In this document: in pieces, positions 17,631-26,027 of the stretch | Numbering within the stretch: the stretch's first letter is position 1 | Layout of the letters: every line of letters starts with the position of its first letter | Translations under genes and position numbers: made by a program | Notes under the pieces: model-generated | Seen by the model: only the letters and a program-made list of their open reading frames with translations | The model's database searches: none | Told to the model about the DNA's origin: nothing | Assembly: GCA_947448625.1 (NCBI GenBank) | Contig: CANFOT010000005.1 | Coordinates: 1-64,000 of the forward strand | From: Burkholderiaceae bacterium | GTDB lineage: Bacteria > Pseudomonadota > Gammaproteobacteria > Burkholderiales > Burkholderiaceae | DNA length: 64,000 nt | Direction: 5' to 3'

Positions 17631-17819
17631 TTATTTCTTGGCTTCCATTGCTTCTTTGGCAGCTGTAATTTCCTTACGACGCTCCTTACATGCCCCAGCG
17701 ATTTCTTGCAAAGCCTTGCGAGCACGCGCTGCGGATGCCTTGACACCCTTTTCAATAAACTTTTCGTTCTCTGCTTTGTAAGTTTCGAAAGCAGCTAACA
17801 ATGTATCGTGTTGTGACAT
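17631..17819 (-). CDS. Small basic histone H1 (Hc1)-like protein
   Basis: A 62-residue protein starting MSQHDTLLAAFETYKAEN at the ATG 17819, with GGAG upstream. It is lysine/alanine-rich and predicted all-helical: EKFIEKGVKASAARARKALQEI then CKERRKEITAAKEAMEAKK. The arrangement of basic residues (EKG-KAxAxRxRK followed by a second helix with RKEI) resembles the N-terminal domain of chlamydial Hc1 and bacterial histone H1-like proteins, which bind DNA. It is probably a small nucleoid protein; homology is suggested, not proved. Monocistronic with its own terminator. Confidence 0.6.
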   Translation of the reverse strand: MSQHDTLLAAFETYKAENEKFIEKGVKASAARARKALQEIAGACKERRKEITAAKEAMEAKK

Positions 17820-18051
17820 CTTGTCTCCTATATTTCTGATCAAAGTGTGAGTACTAAGCTCGGAATTAGTATATCCCTATAAAAACCAAAGGATTTCAGG
17901 GGTGACATCAGGGATAACTCTTATGAGATTAGCGCTCAAAGTTAGCGCCCCGCCAATGGCAAGTCGCCATTAGGCAGTAAAACGCTGTTTTTATCCATTT
18001 TAAGGGCCTTATATCCACAAAGAGGTGTAAAGAGCAGTATTCTTTAGGGCT

Positions 18052-18363
18052 GTGTGTGCCTTGAAAAAATCTATCTTCACCCTTTTCTCCATCTGCGCGC
18101 TGCTAGTCATATCAGGCTGTGGGCGAGAAACCTATACCACTTGGTCATGCACCAATGAGGCTGGATCACAGTCCCCCATGATTCTCAAAAAAGCGCAGAT
18201 GCAGTTTCAGGATCGCCAATATGAATACTGCGGAAGTCTCGGCCCTCAAAGCTATTTTGATTTAAAGTGTCCGGCCCGAATTGAGAGCTCAAGCAATGTC
18301 TTTACAACTAGCTCAGGAAAGCTCCTTAGTGACAAAAATGAATTCCAGTGCAATGCCCTCTAA
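18052..18363 (+). CDS. Small lipoprotein of unknown function
   Basis: About 103 residues from GTG 18052; a TTG at 18061 gives the more typical start MKKSIFTLFSICALL. Lipobox ISGCG marks lipidation. The mature part contains further Cys (YTTWSCTNEAG, EYCGSLG, DLKCPARI, EFQCNAL), consistent with disulfides in the periplasm. I do not recognise the family. Its 3' end overlaps the next gene. Confidence 0.6.
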   Translation: MCALKKSIFTLFSICALLVISGCGRETYTTWSCTNEAGSQSPMILKKAQMQFQDRQYEYCGSLGPQSYFDLKCPARIESSSNVFTTSSGKLLSDKNEFQCNAL

Positions 18364-18589
18364 AGAACAAAATCCCCTGAGCCCGAAGAAGCTTCTCCTG
18401 AGTAAATGGACCGCAGTAAAGCCAAGTCATAAGCGGAAGCACTTTCTTGTGAGTAAAGTAATTCTTCCAGAGTTACCAGAAGGTCCAATTGAGTTTGTTG
18501 AGTTAGAGGCCGTCTTTGATAAAAAATTACACGTCATCCCCTGGCGAGAATTGAAGGATACTGAAATCTGGCTTCAAGGTTGGGTATAA
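18338..18589 (+). CDS. TIGR02450-type Trp-rich conserved protein
   Basis: About 83 residues from ATG 18338 (ATG 18353 also possible). The core is the TIGR02450 pattern: NPLSPKKLLLSKWTAVKP, then KHFLVSKVILPE, FVELEAVFDKKLHVIPWREL and the end IWLQGW. The family is small, cytosolic and of unknown role. The gene overlaps the lipoprotein gene by about 26 bases in another frame. Both starts lack a clear ribosome site, so translation may be coupled. Confidence 0.75.
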   Translation: MNSSAMPSKEQNPLSPKKLLLSKWTAVKPSHKRKHFLVSKVILPELPEGPIEFVELEAVFDKKLHVIPWRELKDTEIWLQGWV

Positions 18590-18616
18590 AAAGCCGCCAA
18601 TCTGTTGGCGGCTTTG
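18585..18616 (-). terminator. Bidirectional terminator, stronger on the minus strand
   Basis: AGCCGCCAA and TTGGCGGCT form a 9-bp stem (18592-18600, 18605-18613). On the minus strand it is followed by TTTTTAT and sits 20 bases after the stop of the phasin-like gene. On the plus strand only TTGC follows. Confidence 0.8.
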
Positions 18617-18637
18617 CATCACTAGAAAAGCAAGTGA

Positions 18638-19165
18638 TTATTTAGATTTCTTTTTTTCATCGGAAGATTTTCTAAGGTGCTCTTCAATGTTTTTCTCGGC
18701 AGCATCTGCCACTTGGTTCACAATTTTTCGACCCTCTTTAAACATCTTTTGTCCTGCTGTCGACATATCATGAACGACCTTTGATAGCTTATCGGCATGG
18801 CCTGGCAATTTTCCCTCAACATCTTCAAGCCAGTTCACCAAAGAACTACGAACTTTTTCTAAATGCTTTTCAGTTCCATCGGCGGCATCCTCACCAATAT
18901 CCTTTAGAACAGACTTGACCCTCTTCTGATAGACAGTCGCGCGTTTTGCAGCCTCTTTAGCAGCTGACTCCTGGAGTTCTTTGAGTTTAGCGAGGTCATG
19001 TTTGGCTGCAGACTTAGCACTCTCCATGGCATTTTTCATGCCCCACTGAACTTCCGCAAGATGATGCTCACTCAGATCCTTTGCTGCGTCTAATAATTTA
19101 TGAGAATAGGCAAATAGCTCCTTTGCCTTTTCTTGCTGCCATGCTTGAATATCCTTTTGATCCAT
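18638..19165 (-). CDS. Phasin-like amphipathic helical protein
   Basis: 175 residues from the ATG 19165, with GGAGAG eight bases upstream. Almost wholly helical and rich in Lys/Ala/Glu, with heptad-like runs: AYSHKLLDAAKDLSEHHLAE, MESAKSAAKHDLAKLKELQES, and a charged C-terminus SDEKKKSK. This resembles phasin (Phasin_2) proteins coating polyhydroxyalkanoate granules, and the window also has 3-hydroxybutyrate dehydrogenase. A general coiled-coil or nucleoid-associated role cannot be excluded. Confidence 0.6.
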   Translation of the reverse strand: MDQKDIQAWQQEKAKELFAYSHKLLDAAKDLSEHHLAEVQWGMKNAMESAKSAAKHDLAKLKELQESAAKEAAKRATVYQKRVKSVLKDIGEDAADGTEKHLEKVRSSLVNWLEDVEGKLPGHADKLSKVVHDMSTAGQKMFKEGRKIVNQVADAAEKNIEEHLRKSSDEKKKSK

Positions 19166-19282
19166 CACCACTCTCCTTTATTTTGATTGGGGGTTTTAAA
19201 CCATCAATAAAGCCACATTTCAACTCTATACCCAAAAAGGATTCTTGCCAATTGCCCTTTGTATTGGCATTAGAATTACCGA

Positions 19283-19672
19283 ATGAGTGAAAGAAAAAAC
19301 CCTTATGAGATTATTGGTGGCGCTGCAAAGGTTGAGGAATTAGTCGACCGCTTCTATGACTTGATGGCCCTAGAGGAGGCCTTTTCTGCCGTACGGGCCA
19401 TGCACTCCCAAGATCTAACAAACTCTAGAGACAAGCTAAAACTCTTTTTATCGGGGTGGCTAGGAGGTCCAGATGTCTATTCCCCCAAGCATGGTCACCC
19501 AATGCTACGAGCAAGGCACTTACCTTTTAAGATTGGGCTTCAAGAGCGCAATCAATGGTTAGCCTGCATGTATCGTGCAATGGAGGACTGCGGTATCGAC
19601 GGCCAGATAGGCGCTCAACTTGAGGAATCTTTTTTTAATACTGCCGACTGGATGAGAAATCAGCCAAACTAG
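19283..19672 (+). CDS. Group II truncated hemoglobin
   Basis: A 129-residue globin. Typical truncated hemoglobin II features: NPYEIIGGAAKVEELVDRFYDLM (helices A-B), FLSGWLGGPDVYSPKHGHPMLRARHLPF with the proximal His in the last segment, and the end with ESFFNTADWMRN. Binds haem and O2/NO/peroxide; often involved in NO or oxidative-stress handling. The stop overlaps by 4 bases the stop of the convergent Bug receptor gene. Confidence 0.92.
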   Translation: MSERKNPYEIIGGAAKVEELVDRFYDLMALEEAFSAVRAMHSQDLTNSRDKLKLFLSGWLGGPDVYSPKHGHPMLRARHLPFKIGLQERNQWLACMYRAMEDCGIDGQIGAQLEESFFNTADWMRNQPN

Positions 19673-20646
19673 TCTAACTTAGCTCCAGCCTGCTTCACCG
19701 CCTTAGCCCAACGTGGCATCTCGCCAGATAGAAACTTTGTAAATTGATCAGCATTGAGGTAGGCGGGATCGGCTCCTTGCTCAAGCATTCTTTTTTGAAC
19801 ATCAAAGGACTCTAAGGTCTCCTTAAAGGCCTGGCTAAGCTTATTCACAACCTCAGGCGGAGTACCCTTAGGTGCCAAGATTCCATAAAAACCAACCACC
19901 TCTAGATTGGCAACGCCAGTTTCAATTACCGTAGGCGTATTGGGTAAAGCTGGATTACGCTTTGCACTAGTTACAGCAAGTGCTCTAACCTTCCCGAGCT
20001 TTGCATAGTTTGCCGCCTGAGGAACAGACTCTGCCATAAATTGGACATGTCCCGCAATTAAATCCGTAAAGGCTGGTGCGCTTCCCTTAAACGGAATATG
20101 GACCATAAAAATACCAGTGTCATTTTTCAACATCTCAGGCACAAGGTGAGAAATACCCCCATTGCCGGCAGAGCCATAATTTAATTTACCCGGATTAGCT
20201 TTGGCATAGGCCACAAATTCTTTCAGCGTTTGTGAGGGCACATCCTTATTCACAATTAAGGCCAAGGGCTGTTGCGCTGTTCTAGCAACCGGCTGAAATT
20301 CTTTTAGCGTTTCGTAAGAGGTCTTGGTGTACACAGCCGGATTAATAACCATTGTTCCTGTATTAGCTAATAACAAGGTATATCCATCAGCCGGTGACTG
20401 AGCTACAAATTGGGCTCCTACGGTACCACCAGCCCCCGCCTTGTAATCGATAATCACCGTTTGACCTAAAGAGGCTTGAAGCTTCTCTACCAATAGTCGC
20501 ATGTGAGCATCCAAGGGGCCACCCGCTGGAAATCCAATAATCACTTTAATTGGCTTATCTGGATAGGCAGCTTGAGCGCCGACACTGAAGAAGGCGTTTG
20601 AAAGTAAAGCAGCATAAAAAAGAATTGTTGTCGCAAGTGTTTGCAT
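19669..20646 (-). CDS. Bug/TctC-family substrate-binding protein
   Basis: 325 residues; signal peptide ending near VGAQA. Signature stretches are YPDKPIKVIIGFPAGGPLDAH, QTVIIDYKAGAGGTVGAQFVAQS, PADGYTLLLANTGTM and MVHIPFKGSAPAFTDLIAGH. The C-terminal AKAVKQAGAKLD is typical. The second orphan Bug receptor of the window, with no transporter membrane genes nearby; ligand unknown. Confidence 0.92.
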   Translation of the reverse strand: MQTLATTILFYAALLSNAFFSVGAQAAYPDKPIKVIIGFPAGGPLDAHMRLLVEKLQASLGQTVIIDYKAGAGGTVGAQFVAQSPADGYTLLLANTGTMVINPAVYTKTSYETLKEFQPVARTAQQPLALIVNKDVPSQTLKEFVAYAKANPGKLNYGSAGNGGISHLVPEMLKNDTGIFMVHIPFKGSAPAFTDLIAGHVQFMAESVPQAANYAKLGKVRALAVTSAKRNPALPNTPTVIETGVANLEVVGFYGILAPKGTPPEVVNKLSQAFKETLESFDVQKRMLEQGADPAYLNADQFTKFLSGEMPRWAKAVKQAGAKLD

Positions 20647-20681
20647 GATGAATGAGGTAGTTAGTTTTAGTACACCACAAA

Positions 20682-21899
20682 TTAAAGGGCCTGAGCACAG
20701 ACAAAGCCGCTAGACCAGGCCCACTGAAAATTATGACCGCCAAGATGGCCAGTAACGTCAACGCACTCACCAATAAAAAATAGACCGGGATGGTTTCGGG
20801 TCATCATTGTTTGGCCATCCAATTCTTTGGTATCGACCCCGCCTAGCATGACCTCTGCTTTTTTCCAGCCCAAAGTGCCGGCTGGCTTAACGGACCAATT
20901 GGTGGCGAGCTCTTTGAGAGCTTGACGATCTTTTTTAGAAACCTCGGCCCACTTTTTTCCTAAGAGATTTTTTTGCTCTGCAAATGCTTTTGCAAGACGC
21001 AAGGGCATCACTGAGCCCAGGATATTTTCAGTCAACTTAAGCCGGTTATCTTCGTTATTGAAAAGCTCGTCGCAACTAAATCGCCCGTTAGTCTCGACAG
21101 CACCCAGCCAATCAATATGAATCATCTCACCCTCGGTCCAATAACTACTAGCCTGCAATACCGCAGGACCAGATAAGCCTTTGTGCGTCAATAGTAGATC
21201 TTCATTAAAGCGGCAGGCTCCATAACGATTACCCTTGGATCCAGCAGCAATGCGTACCGGCAAGCTTAAACCAGACAACTCAACCAGATTATCAAACTCA
21301 CCAGAGGTAAACGAAAGTGGCACCAACGCAGGCCGCGGGTCAATCACATTTAATCCAAATTGTTTAGCAATATCCAAGGAGTACGCCGTTGCCCCGATTG
21401 CGGGAACTGGTAGGCCACCTGTTGCCATCACCAAGGACTTTGATTGCTCAGTCCCAGCATTGGTTTTAATGCGCCAGACTCCTGCTGAATTGGAAATAGA
21501 TTCGACGGATACCGGATGACGGATATCAACATGGCCTTTAGCGCACTCCCCCAACAACATCTCAATAATTTGCTTGGCAGACTCATCGCAAAACAACTGT
21601 CCCTGATGTTTTTCATGATAAGCAATGCGATAGGACTGAACAAGCTTAATAAACTCTTTTGAGGGGTAGCGAGCTAAAGCGCTTTTTACAAAATGGGGGT
21701 TAAGTGATAAAAAATTGGCTGGGCTACTATGTAGATTGGTGAAGTTACAACGCCCACCACCACTGATCCGAATTTTTTCGCACAAAATATCAGCATGATC
21801 TAGCACCAATATTTTTTTGCCCAGCTGACCAGCAACACCGGCGCAAAATAATCCCGCCGCCCCACCGCCAATGATGATGGCATCCCAAGTTTTACTCAT
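20682..21899 (-). CDS. HI0933/YhiN-family flavoprotein
   Basis: A 405-residue FAD protein. The N-terminal dinucleotide fold reads AIIIGGGAAGLFCAGVAGQLG, followed by the family-specific KIRISGGGRCNFTN. Central MATGGLPVPAIGATAYSLDIAKQFGL and C-terminal GLFFIGECVDVTGHLGGHNFQWAWSSG are diagnostic of the YhiN/BaiN-like group. Biochemical function is poorly defined. It lies 3 bases after the neighbouring membrane protein gene on the same strand. Confidence 0.9.
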   Translation of the reverse strand: MSKTWDAIIIGGGAAGLFCAGVAGQLGKKILVLDHADILCEKIRISGGGRCNFTNLHSSPANFLSLNPHFVKSALARYPSKEFIKLVQSYRIAYHEKHQGQLFCDESAKQIIEMLLGECAKGHVDIRHPVSVESISNSAGVWRIKTNAGTEQSKSLVMATGGLPVPAIGATAYSLDIAKQFGLNVIDPRPALVPLSFTSGEFDNLVELSGLSLPVRIAAGSKGNRYGACRFNEDLLLTHKGLSGPAVLQASSYWTEGEMIHIDWLGAVETNGRFSCDELFNNEDNRLKLTENILGSVMPLRLAKAFAEQKNLLGKKWAEVSKKDRQALKELATNWSVKPAGTLGWKKAEVMLGGVDTKELDGQTMMTRNHPGLFFIGECVDVTGHLGGHNFQWAWSSGFVCAQAL

Positions 21900-21902
21900 A
21901 GA

Positions 21903-22415
21903 TTACTCAAACCGATCAATAATGTCAGATGAGATATTGAGTTTTCTCATATGGATTCTGGTATAGGCTTGGCGGAAATTTTTTGTCATGGAAATCATGA
22001 CAGATGCAGTCCATGCAAACGCGAACATTCCCGAGAATGCAATGATGACTGCTAGCATCTTCCAGCCATCAGGAAGAATATCTTCCATAAACCCCATTGC
22101 AGTGTAAGTGCTTCCGCTAAATAAAATACTTTGACCCAAAGCAGGGAGCAATTTAAATGCATACAAAGCAATTCCCCAAATGAGGATTTCTGCGATGTGC
22201 GTTAAAAACAATAGCAATACGCTAATGTAAAAACAGAGCACTACAGCAGAATATTTTTTTGCAGCCAAATAGAGAAAAGTCTTCGCCTCATACCGCTTAG
22301 CGATCTGGAGCAAGGCGGCGCCATGGAAAACCATGACCAACAACAGCATTGCACCACCTAAGAGATAGCCTGGAAGGTCAAAAGAAGTTGCGATACTAGT
22401 TTTCAGAGAATTCAT
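21903..22415 (-). CDS. Membrane protein resembling a two-helix ion channel
   Basis: A 170-residue protein with about four membrane helices. The C-terminal half looks like an Ion_trans_2 pore unit: outer helix, then ILFSGSTYTAMGFMEDILPDGWKM in the pore-loop position, then inner helix VIIAFSGMFAFAWTASVM. A K+ channel would have T-V-G-Y-G in the filter; here it reads TAMGFME, so potassium selectivity is doubtful. Cytosolic tail of about 30 residues. Encoded next to the flavoprotein gene. Confidence 0.6.
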   Translation of the reverse strand: MNSLKTSIATSFDLPGYLLGGAMLLLVMVFHGAALLQIAKRYEAKTFLYLAAKKYSAVVLCFYISVLLLFLTHIAEILIWGIALYAFKLLPALGQSILFSGSTYTAMGFMEDILPDGWKMLAVIIAFSGMFAFAWTASVMISMTKNFRQAYTRIHMRKLNISSDIIDRFE

Positions 22416-22443
22416 GCTAGTGATTTTACAGGCGCTCTAGTGC

Positions 22444-23301
22444 TTAGCCTAGCTGATACCAGTCTCGAATCACGCCCCAAGCATCTTGAGCTGTCTCTGA
22501 AAAATGGATACTCTCCATATCCTCCCGATCAATTACGCCAAATTCCACCATGTGATTGAAGTTGATCATGCCATTCCAATAATCTTTTCCTACCAAAATC
22601 ACTGGTATGCGAACTACTTTTTTTGTTTGGATCAGGGTTAAGACCTCAAACAATTCATCAAAGGAGCCAAACCCACCAGGGTAAGCCACGATGGCCCTAG
22701 CGCGCAACATGAAATGCATCTTACGTAATGCGAAGTAATGAAAGCGAAAGCTTAATCCGGGACTGATGTAAGGGTTAGGATGCTGCTCTCTAGGCAGGCT
22801 AATATTAAAACCAATTGTTTTGTCACCTAACTCAAATGCACCGCGATTTGCAGCCTCCATAATTCCAGGGCCGCCACCCGTGCAAATATGAAGTTTATTA
22901 GAATCACTTTCTTGTGTTGCATTGTAATGAGCCACTAAGGAAGCAAATTCTCGCGCAGACTCATAGTACTTGCTGTAAAGCAGTGCTTTATTGGCGTCCA
23001 GATGCTCGTTCGGCGTCTTCGCCACCTTTTCGAGCTCTAAGGCATGCTCACGACTAACAAAACGGGTTGAGCCAAAGACGGTAATGGTGTGGTCAATCCC
23101 ATGCTCTTTTAGCAAAATCTCGGGCTTTAACAATTCCAATTCAAAGCGAATGCCAATCGTTTCCCTGCGGGACAGAAATGCTTCATCATCAAAGGCAAAC
23201 TTATATGACTCGCTTGAGTCTTCCTCTGATATTTGACTCTGATGCAGATTTAAAAACTCTGTAATCGTCTGTGCGTTATTAATTGGAAGCTTTGGACTCA
23301 T
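22444..23301 (-). CDS. LOG family protein (TIGR00730-like nucleotide phosphoribohydrolase)
   Basis: 285 residues. The LOG motifs are present: VFGSTRFVSREHALELE, GGGPGIMEAANRGAFELG (nucleotide binding) and YPGGFGSFDELFEVLTLIQTKK (the PGGxGTxxE catalytic motif, here with Ser for Thr). LOG proteins release free cytokinin-like bases from nucleotides in vitro; their bacterial role is unclear. About 70 extra N-terminal residues precede the Rossmann-like core. Transcribed alone. Confidence 0.88.
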   Translation of the reverse strand: MSPKLPINNAQTITEFLNLHQSQISEEDSSESYKFAFDDEAFLSRRETIGIRFELELLKPEILLKEHGIDHTITVFGSTRFVSREHALELEKVAKTPNEHLDANKALLYSKYYESAREFASLVAHYNATQESDSNKLHICTGGGPGIMEAANRGAFELGDKTIGFNISLPREQHPNPYISPGLSFRFHYFALRKMHFMLRARAIVAYPGGFGSFDELFEVLTLIQTKKVVRIPVILVGKDYWNGMINFNHMVEFGVIDREDMESIHFSETAQDAWGVIRDWYQLG

Positions 23302-23467
23302 CTTGCAACCTTCTGGCGTCGATATGTGGTCATCTTAACCCGCGCAACTAATTAGTGTTAATACCTAGTTCGATCTAGGATAGCGGATTCTAGGGATTAT
23401 TAGGATTTACCCAGCGCCCATCCCGAGTTAATATTGGCGTAATTTCAACCAAAACGAAGGAAAATCA

Positions 23468-23656
23468 ATGAGCAATCGTTCAATCATCATCATGGTACTA
23501 GTATTGGTTGGTGCCACAGCCTACTTACTACTCAAGGGCGATGGCGACATTGATATGGGTGGCGAGAAGCACGGTGCTGAAGCAGCTCACATTGAAGAGG
23601 CTAAGAAAGATGCCCCTGCAGCTCCAGTTGCACCAGCGGCTGAAACAAAGAAATAA
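23468..23656 (+). CDS. Small membrane-anchored Ala/Lys-rich protein
   Basis: 62 residues with GAAGGAAAA before the ATG. One N-terminal membrane helix (SIIIMVLVLVGATAYLLLKG) is followed by an acidic stretch and an Ala/Pro-rich tail ending in ETKK. No recognised domain. A strong terminator 23 bases after the stop supports a real single-gene transcript. Confidence 0.6.
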   Translation: MSNRSIIIMVLVLVGATAYLLLKGDGDIDMGGEKHGAEAAHIEEAKKDAPAAPVAPAAETKK

Positions 23657-23678
23657 TCTCCTTTTGGAGAAAATGAAG

Positions 23679-23702
23679 CCGCGGTTCGCCGCGGTTTTTT
23701 TT
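23679..23702 (+). terminator. Rho-independent terminator after the small membrane protein gene
   Basis: CCGCGG-TTCG-CCGCGG hairpin with a UUCG-type tetraloop, followed by eight T. A textbook intrinsic terminator. Confidence 0.92.
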
Positions 23703-23729
23703 CACCGACACATTTACCATCGACATCCA

Positions 23730-24545
23730 ATGAAAAATATCCTAGGATGGGGTCTTCTATTAATCTCCCAATTAATATTTGCTCAAAACCCCAACTCAAG
23801 CCCAACCAAACAAGCTGATATCGCCATGATTAAATCATTGGCGCCAACCGGCACACTGCGTGTCGGCATTAATTTAGGCAACCCTGTTTTAGCTGGCTCA
23901 ATCGATCAAAGCGAGCCGCAACCTAAGGGCATCACAATTGATATCGCCAAAGAAATTGGTAAGCGAGTTCAATTGCCGGTTGAGCTGATCTCATTTCAAA
24001 GTGCTGGTGCAACAGTGGAGGCCCTTAAAGCCAATCAGATAGATCTAATCTTCGTTGCCATAGACCCAGTTCGTGGCGCTGATATCAGCTATACCCCGGC
24101 CTATATACAAATTGAAGGGGCTTACACGGTCAAGTCAAATTCCCCATTAAAGAGTAATGATGAAGTTGATATCGCAGGCAATGAAATCGTGGTTGGGAAA
24201 GGTAGCGCCTACGATCTCTACCTTACACGTGAAATTAAGCAAGCCTCCCTACTGCGATCAATCAATTCGCAATCTGTCGTTGATGACTTTATGAACGGAA
24301 AGGGAAATGTTGCTGCAGGAGTAAAACAGCAACTGGAAGCAGACTCAAAAAGATATAGTAATTTGCGCATGCTTCCAGGGAGATTTATGGTGATTAATCA
24401 AGCAATTGGAATACCAAAATCACGCCCTGAGCTTGAAAAGACAAACGCCTATTTAAGCAAGCTCATTCAAGAACTCAAGACTTCGGGTTTTATTGCCAAT
24501 GCCATGAAGAGACACGGCATCGAAGGCGCGAGAGTAGCCGAATAA
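23730..24545 (+). CDS. Family 3 periplasmic amino-acid-type binding protein
   Basis: 271 residues from the ATG 23730, directly behind the terminator; a longer in-frame reading would run through that terminator and is rejected. Signal peptide ends at IFAQN. The SBP_bac_3 pattern is clear: LRVGINLGNPVLAGS, GITIDIAKEIGKRVQLPVELI, VEALKANQIDLIFVAIDPVRGADISYTPAY. Such proteins bind polar amino acids or related compounds for ABC importers. No permease or ATPase gene is adjacent. Confidence 0.88.
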   Translation: MKNILGWGLLLISQLIFAQNPNSSPTKQADIAMIKSLAPTGTLRVGINLGNPVLAGSIDQSEPQPKGITIDIAKEIGKRVQLPVELISFQSAGATVEALKANQIDLIFVAIDPVRGADISYTPAYIQIEGAYTVKSNSPLKSNDEVDIAGNEIVVGKGSAYDLYLTREIKQASLLRSINSQSVVDDFMNGKGNVAAGVKQQLEADSKRYSNLRMLPGRFMVINQAIGIPKSRPELEKTNAYLSKLIQELKTSGFIANAMKRHGIEGARVAE

Positions 24546-24549
24546 GGGT

Positions 24550-25965
24550 CTAACAAGAATAGGAGTGGAGACGCTCGGGAATAACGACGTTTTTCCACTC
24601 CAACTCCTCGCGGATAGCCTGAGCCAGGACTGCAGAAGCCTCAGGCTCCCCATGCACTACAAAAACCGATTTTGGGGCAGATCGAAAACCTCTTAACCAA
24701 TCCAGTAGACCCGCTTGATCGGCATGGGCAGATAACCCACCAATGGTGTGGATTGATGCTCGCACCTGAACCTCTTCGCCAAAGAGACGCACTTTAGTAG
24801 CCTTATCCACCAAGCGGCGACCTAAACTGCCATATGCCTGAAAACCCGTAATAACGATCGCATTCTGCGCACGCGGCAAATTATTTTGCAGATGATGAAC
24901 AATGCGACCCGCATCGCACATACCACTGGCAGAAATAATAATGGCCCCACCCTTAATCTTATTGAGCGCTTTGGACTCTTCCACATCCGCAATGAATCTC
25001 AGATCAACCGCGCTGGGATTATTTTTAAACCACTCAAAAGTCGATTGAGATTCTTTGTCTAACTGAGAAAAGAAATGCTGAGTCAAGTGGGTGGCTGCTG
25101 TTGCCATTGGAGAGTCCACCCAAATGCTGAGATGGGGCAATAAATTACGTTTAACCAAATCAATTAGCAGAAAAAGAATTTCCTGTGTTCGACCTACAGC
25201 AAACGCAGGAATTACGATATTTCCATGGGCATTCATGGTGTTGGTTACCACATCAATTAATTCAGACTCTGTTTCGGCTAAAGTTTTGTGCAGACGATCA
25301 CCATAGGTTGACTCTATCACTACCACATCTGCTTGCGAGATCAGGGCGGGATCGGGCATCAATAGCTTGCCCTTCATGCCAATGTCACCAGAAAAAACAC
25401 AGCGCTTTACCTTTGACTCGTCTTCAGCAATATCAATCACAGCAATAGCCGAGCCTAGAATATGGCCTGCATTTTGAAATTCTAGTTCGACACCCTTGCA
25501 CAGCTCCAAATGCTTTCCATAGGAAAGCACCTCACATTGCGCCAGCGCTAACTCAGCCTCCTCCATTGAGTAGAGCGCGACTGGTAGATCTCCGCGCCAC
25601 TTACCCGCCTTTTGCCTCCGTACCGCTCGCTCCACATCGGAGCGCTGCAAATGCGCGCTATCGGGTAACAAAATCTTGAGCAACTCGAATGTTGCCTCCG
25701 TACAATAAATAGGCCCTACAAATCCCTGGGCGCATAGTCTTGGCAATAGACCGCTATGGTCAATGTGGGCATGAGTCAGAATGACAAAATCAATTGCTTT
25801 AGGCGGAAAAGGTAATGGTTCCAGATTTTTTGCAGTGGCCTCACGACCCCCTTGGAACATACCAAAGTCCACCATAAATCTGATGTCACGCCCGCCAACA
25901 ATAGCCTCTACTGAATGCCTTGATCCCGTAACCTCACCAGCTGCACCGAGAAATTGTATTTTCAT
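24550..25965 (-). CDS. Metallo-beta-lactamase/beta-CASP nuclease
   Basis: A 471-residue protein with MBL motifs HAHIDHSG (metal site), NAGHILGSA and FSGDIG, and beta-CASP motifs: VIESTYGDR, VIPAFAVGRTQE, IISASGMCDAGRI, and IGGLSAHADQ. This is the CPSF/YsaA-like group of RNA endo/exonucleases. It is expected to be cytosolic with two Zn ions. Convergent with the binding protein gene, 4 bases apart. Confidence 0.92.
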   Translation of the reverse strand: MKIQFLGAAGEVTGSRHSVEAIVGGRDIRFMVDFGMFQGGREATAKNLEPLPFPPKAIDFVILTHAHIDHSGLLPRLCAQGFVGPIYCTEATFELLKILLPDSAHLQRSDVERAVRRQKAGKWRGDLPVALYSMEEAELALAQCEVLSYGKHLELCKGVELEFQNAGHILGSAIAVIDIAEDESKVKRCVFSGDIGMKGKLLMPDPALISQADVVVIESTYGDRLHKTLAETESELIDVVTNTMNAHGNIVIPAFAVGRTQEILFLLIDLVKRNLLPHLSIWVDSPMATAATHLTQHFFSQLDKESQSTFEWFKNNPSAVDLRFIADVEESKALNKIKGGAIIISASGMCDAGRIVHHLQNNLPRAQNAIVITGFQAYGSLGRRLVDKATKVRLFGEEVQVRASIHTIGGLSAHADQAGLLDWLRGFRSAPKSVFVVHGEPEASAVLAQAIREELEWKNVVIPERLHSYSC

Positions 25966-26027
25966 ACCCTAAGAATACTCCCGATAAATTCTATTGTTAA
26001 GGCACTGATTGGAGCGATACTATTCAT

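Noticed and set aside
17844..18051. 208-base gap before the small lipoprotein gene, examined for an RNA gene
   Set aside because: Only short imperfect repeats are visible; no tRNA-like fold, terminator or riboswitch pattern was recognised.
23368..23383. CCTAG-TTCGAT-CTAGG inverted repeat upstream of the small membrane protein gene
   Set aside because: Short arms and no clear relation to a promoter or known operator; too weak to call.
23508..23729. In-frame extension of the family 3 binding protein upstream of 23730
   Set aside because: It overlaps the small membrane protein gene and runs through a strong terminator, and the signal peptide begins at 23730.
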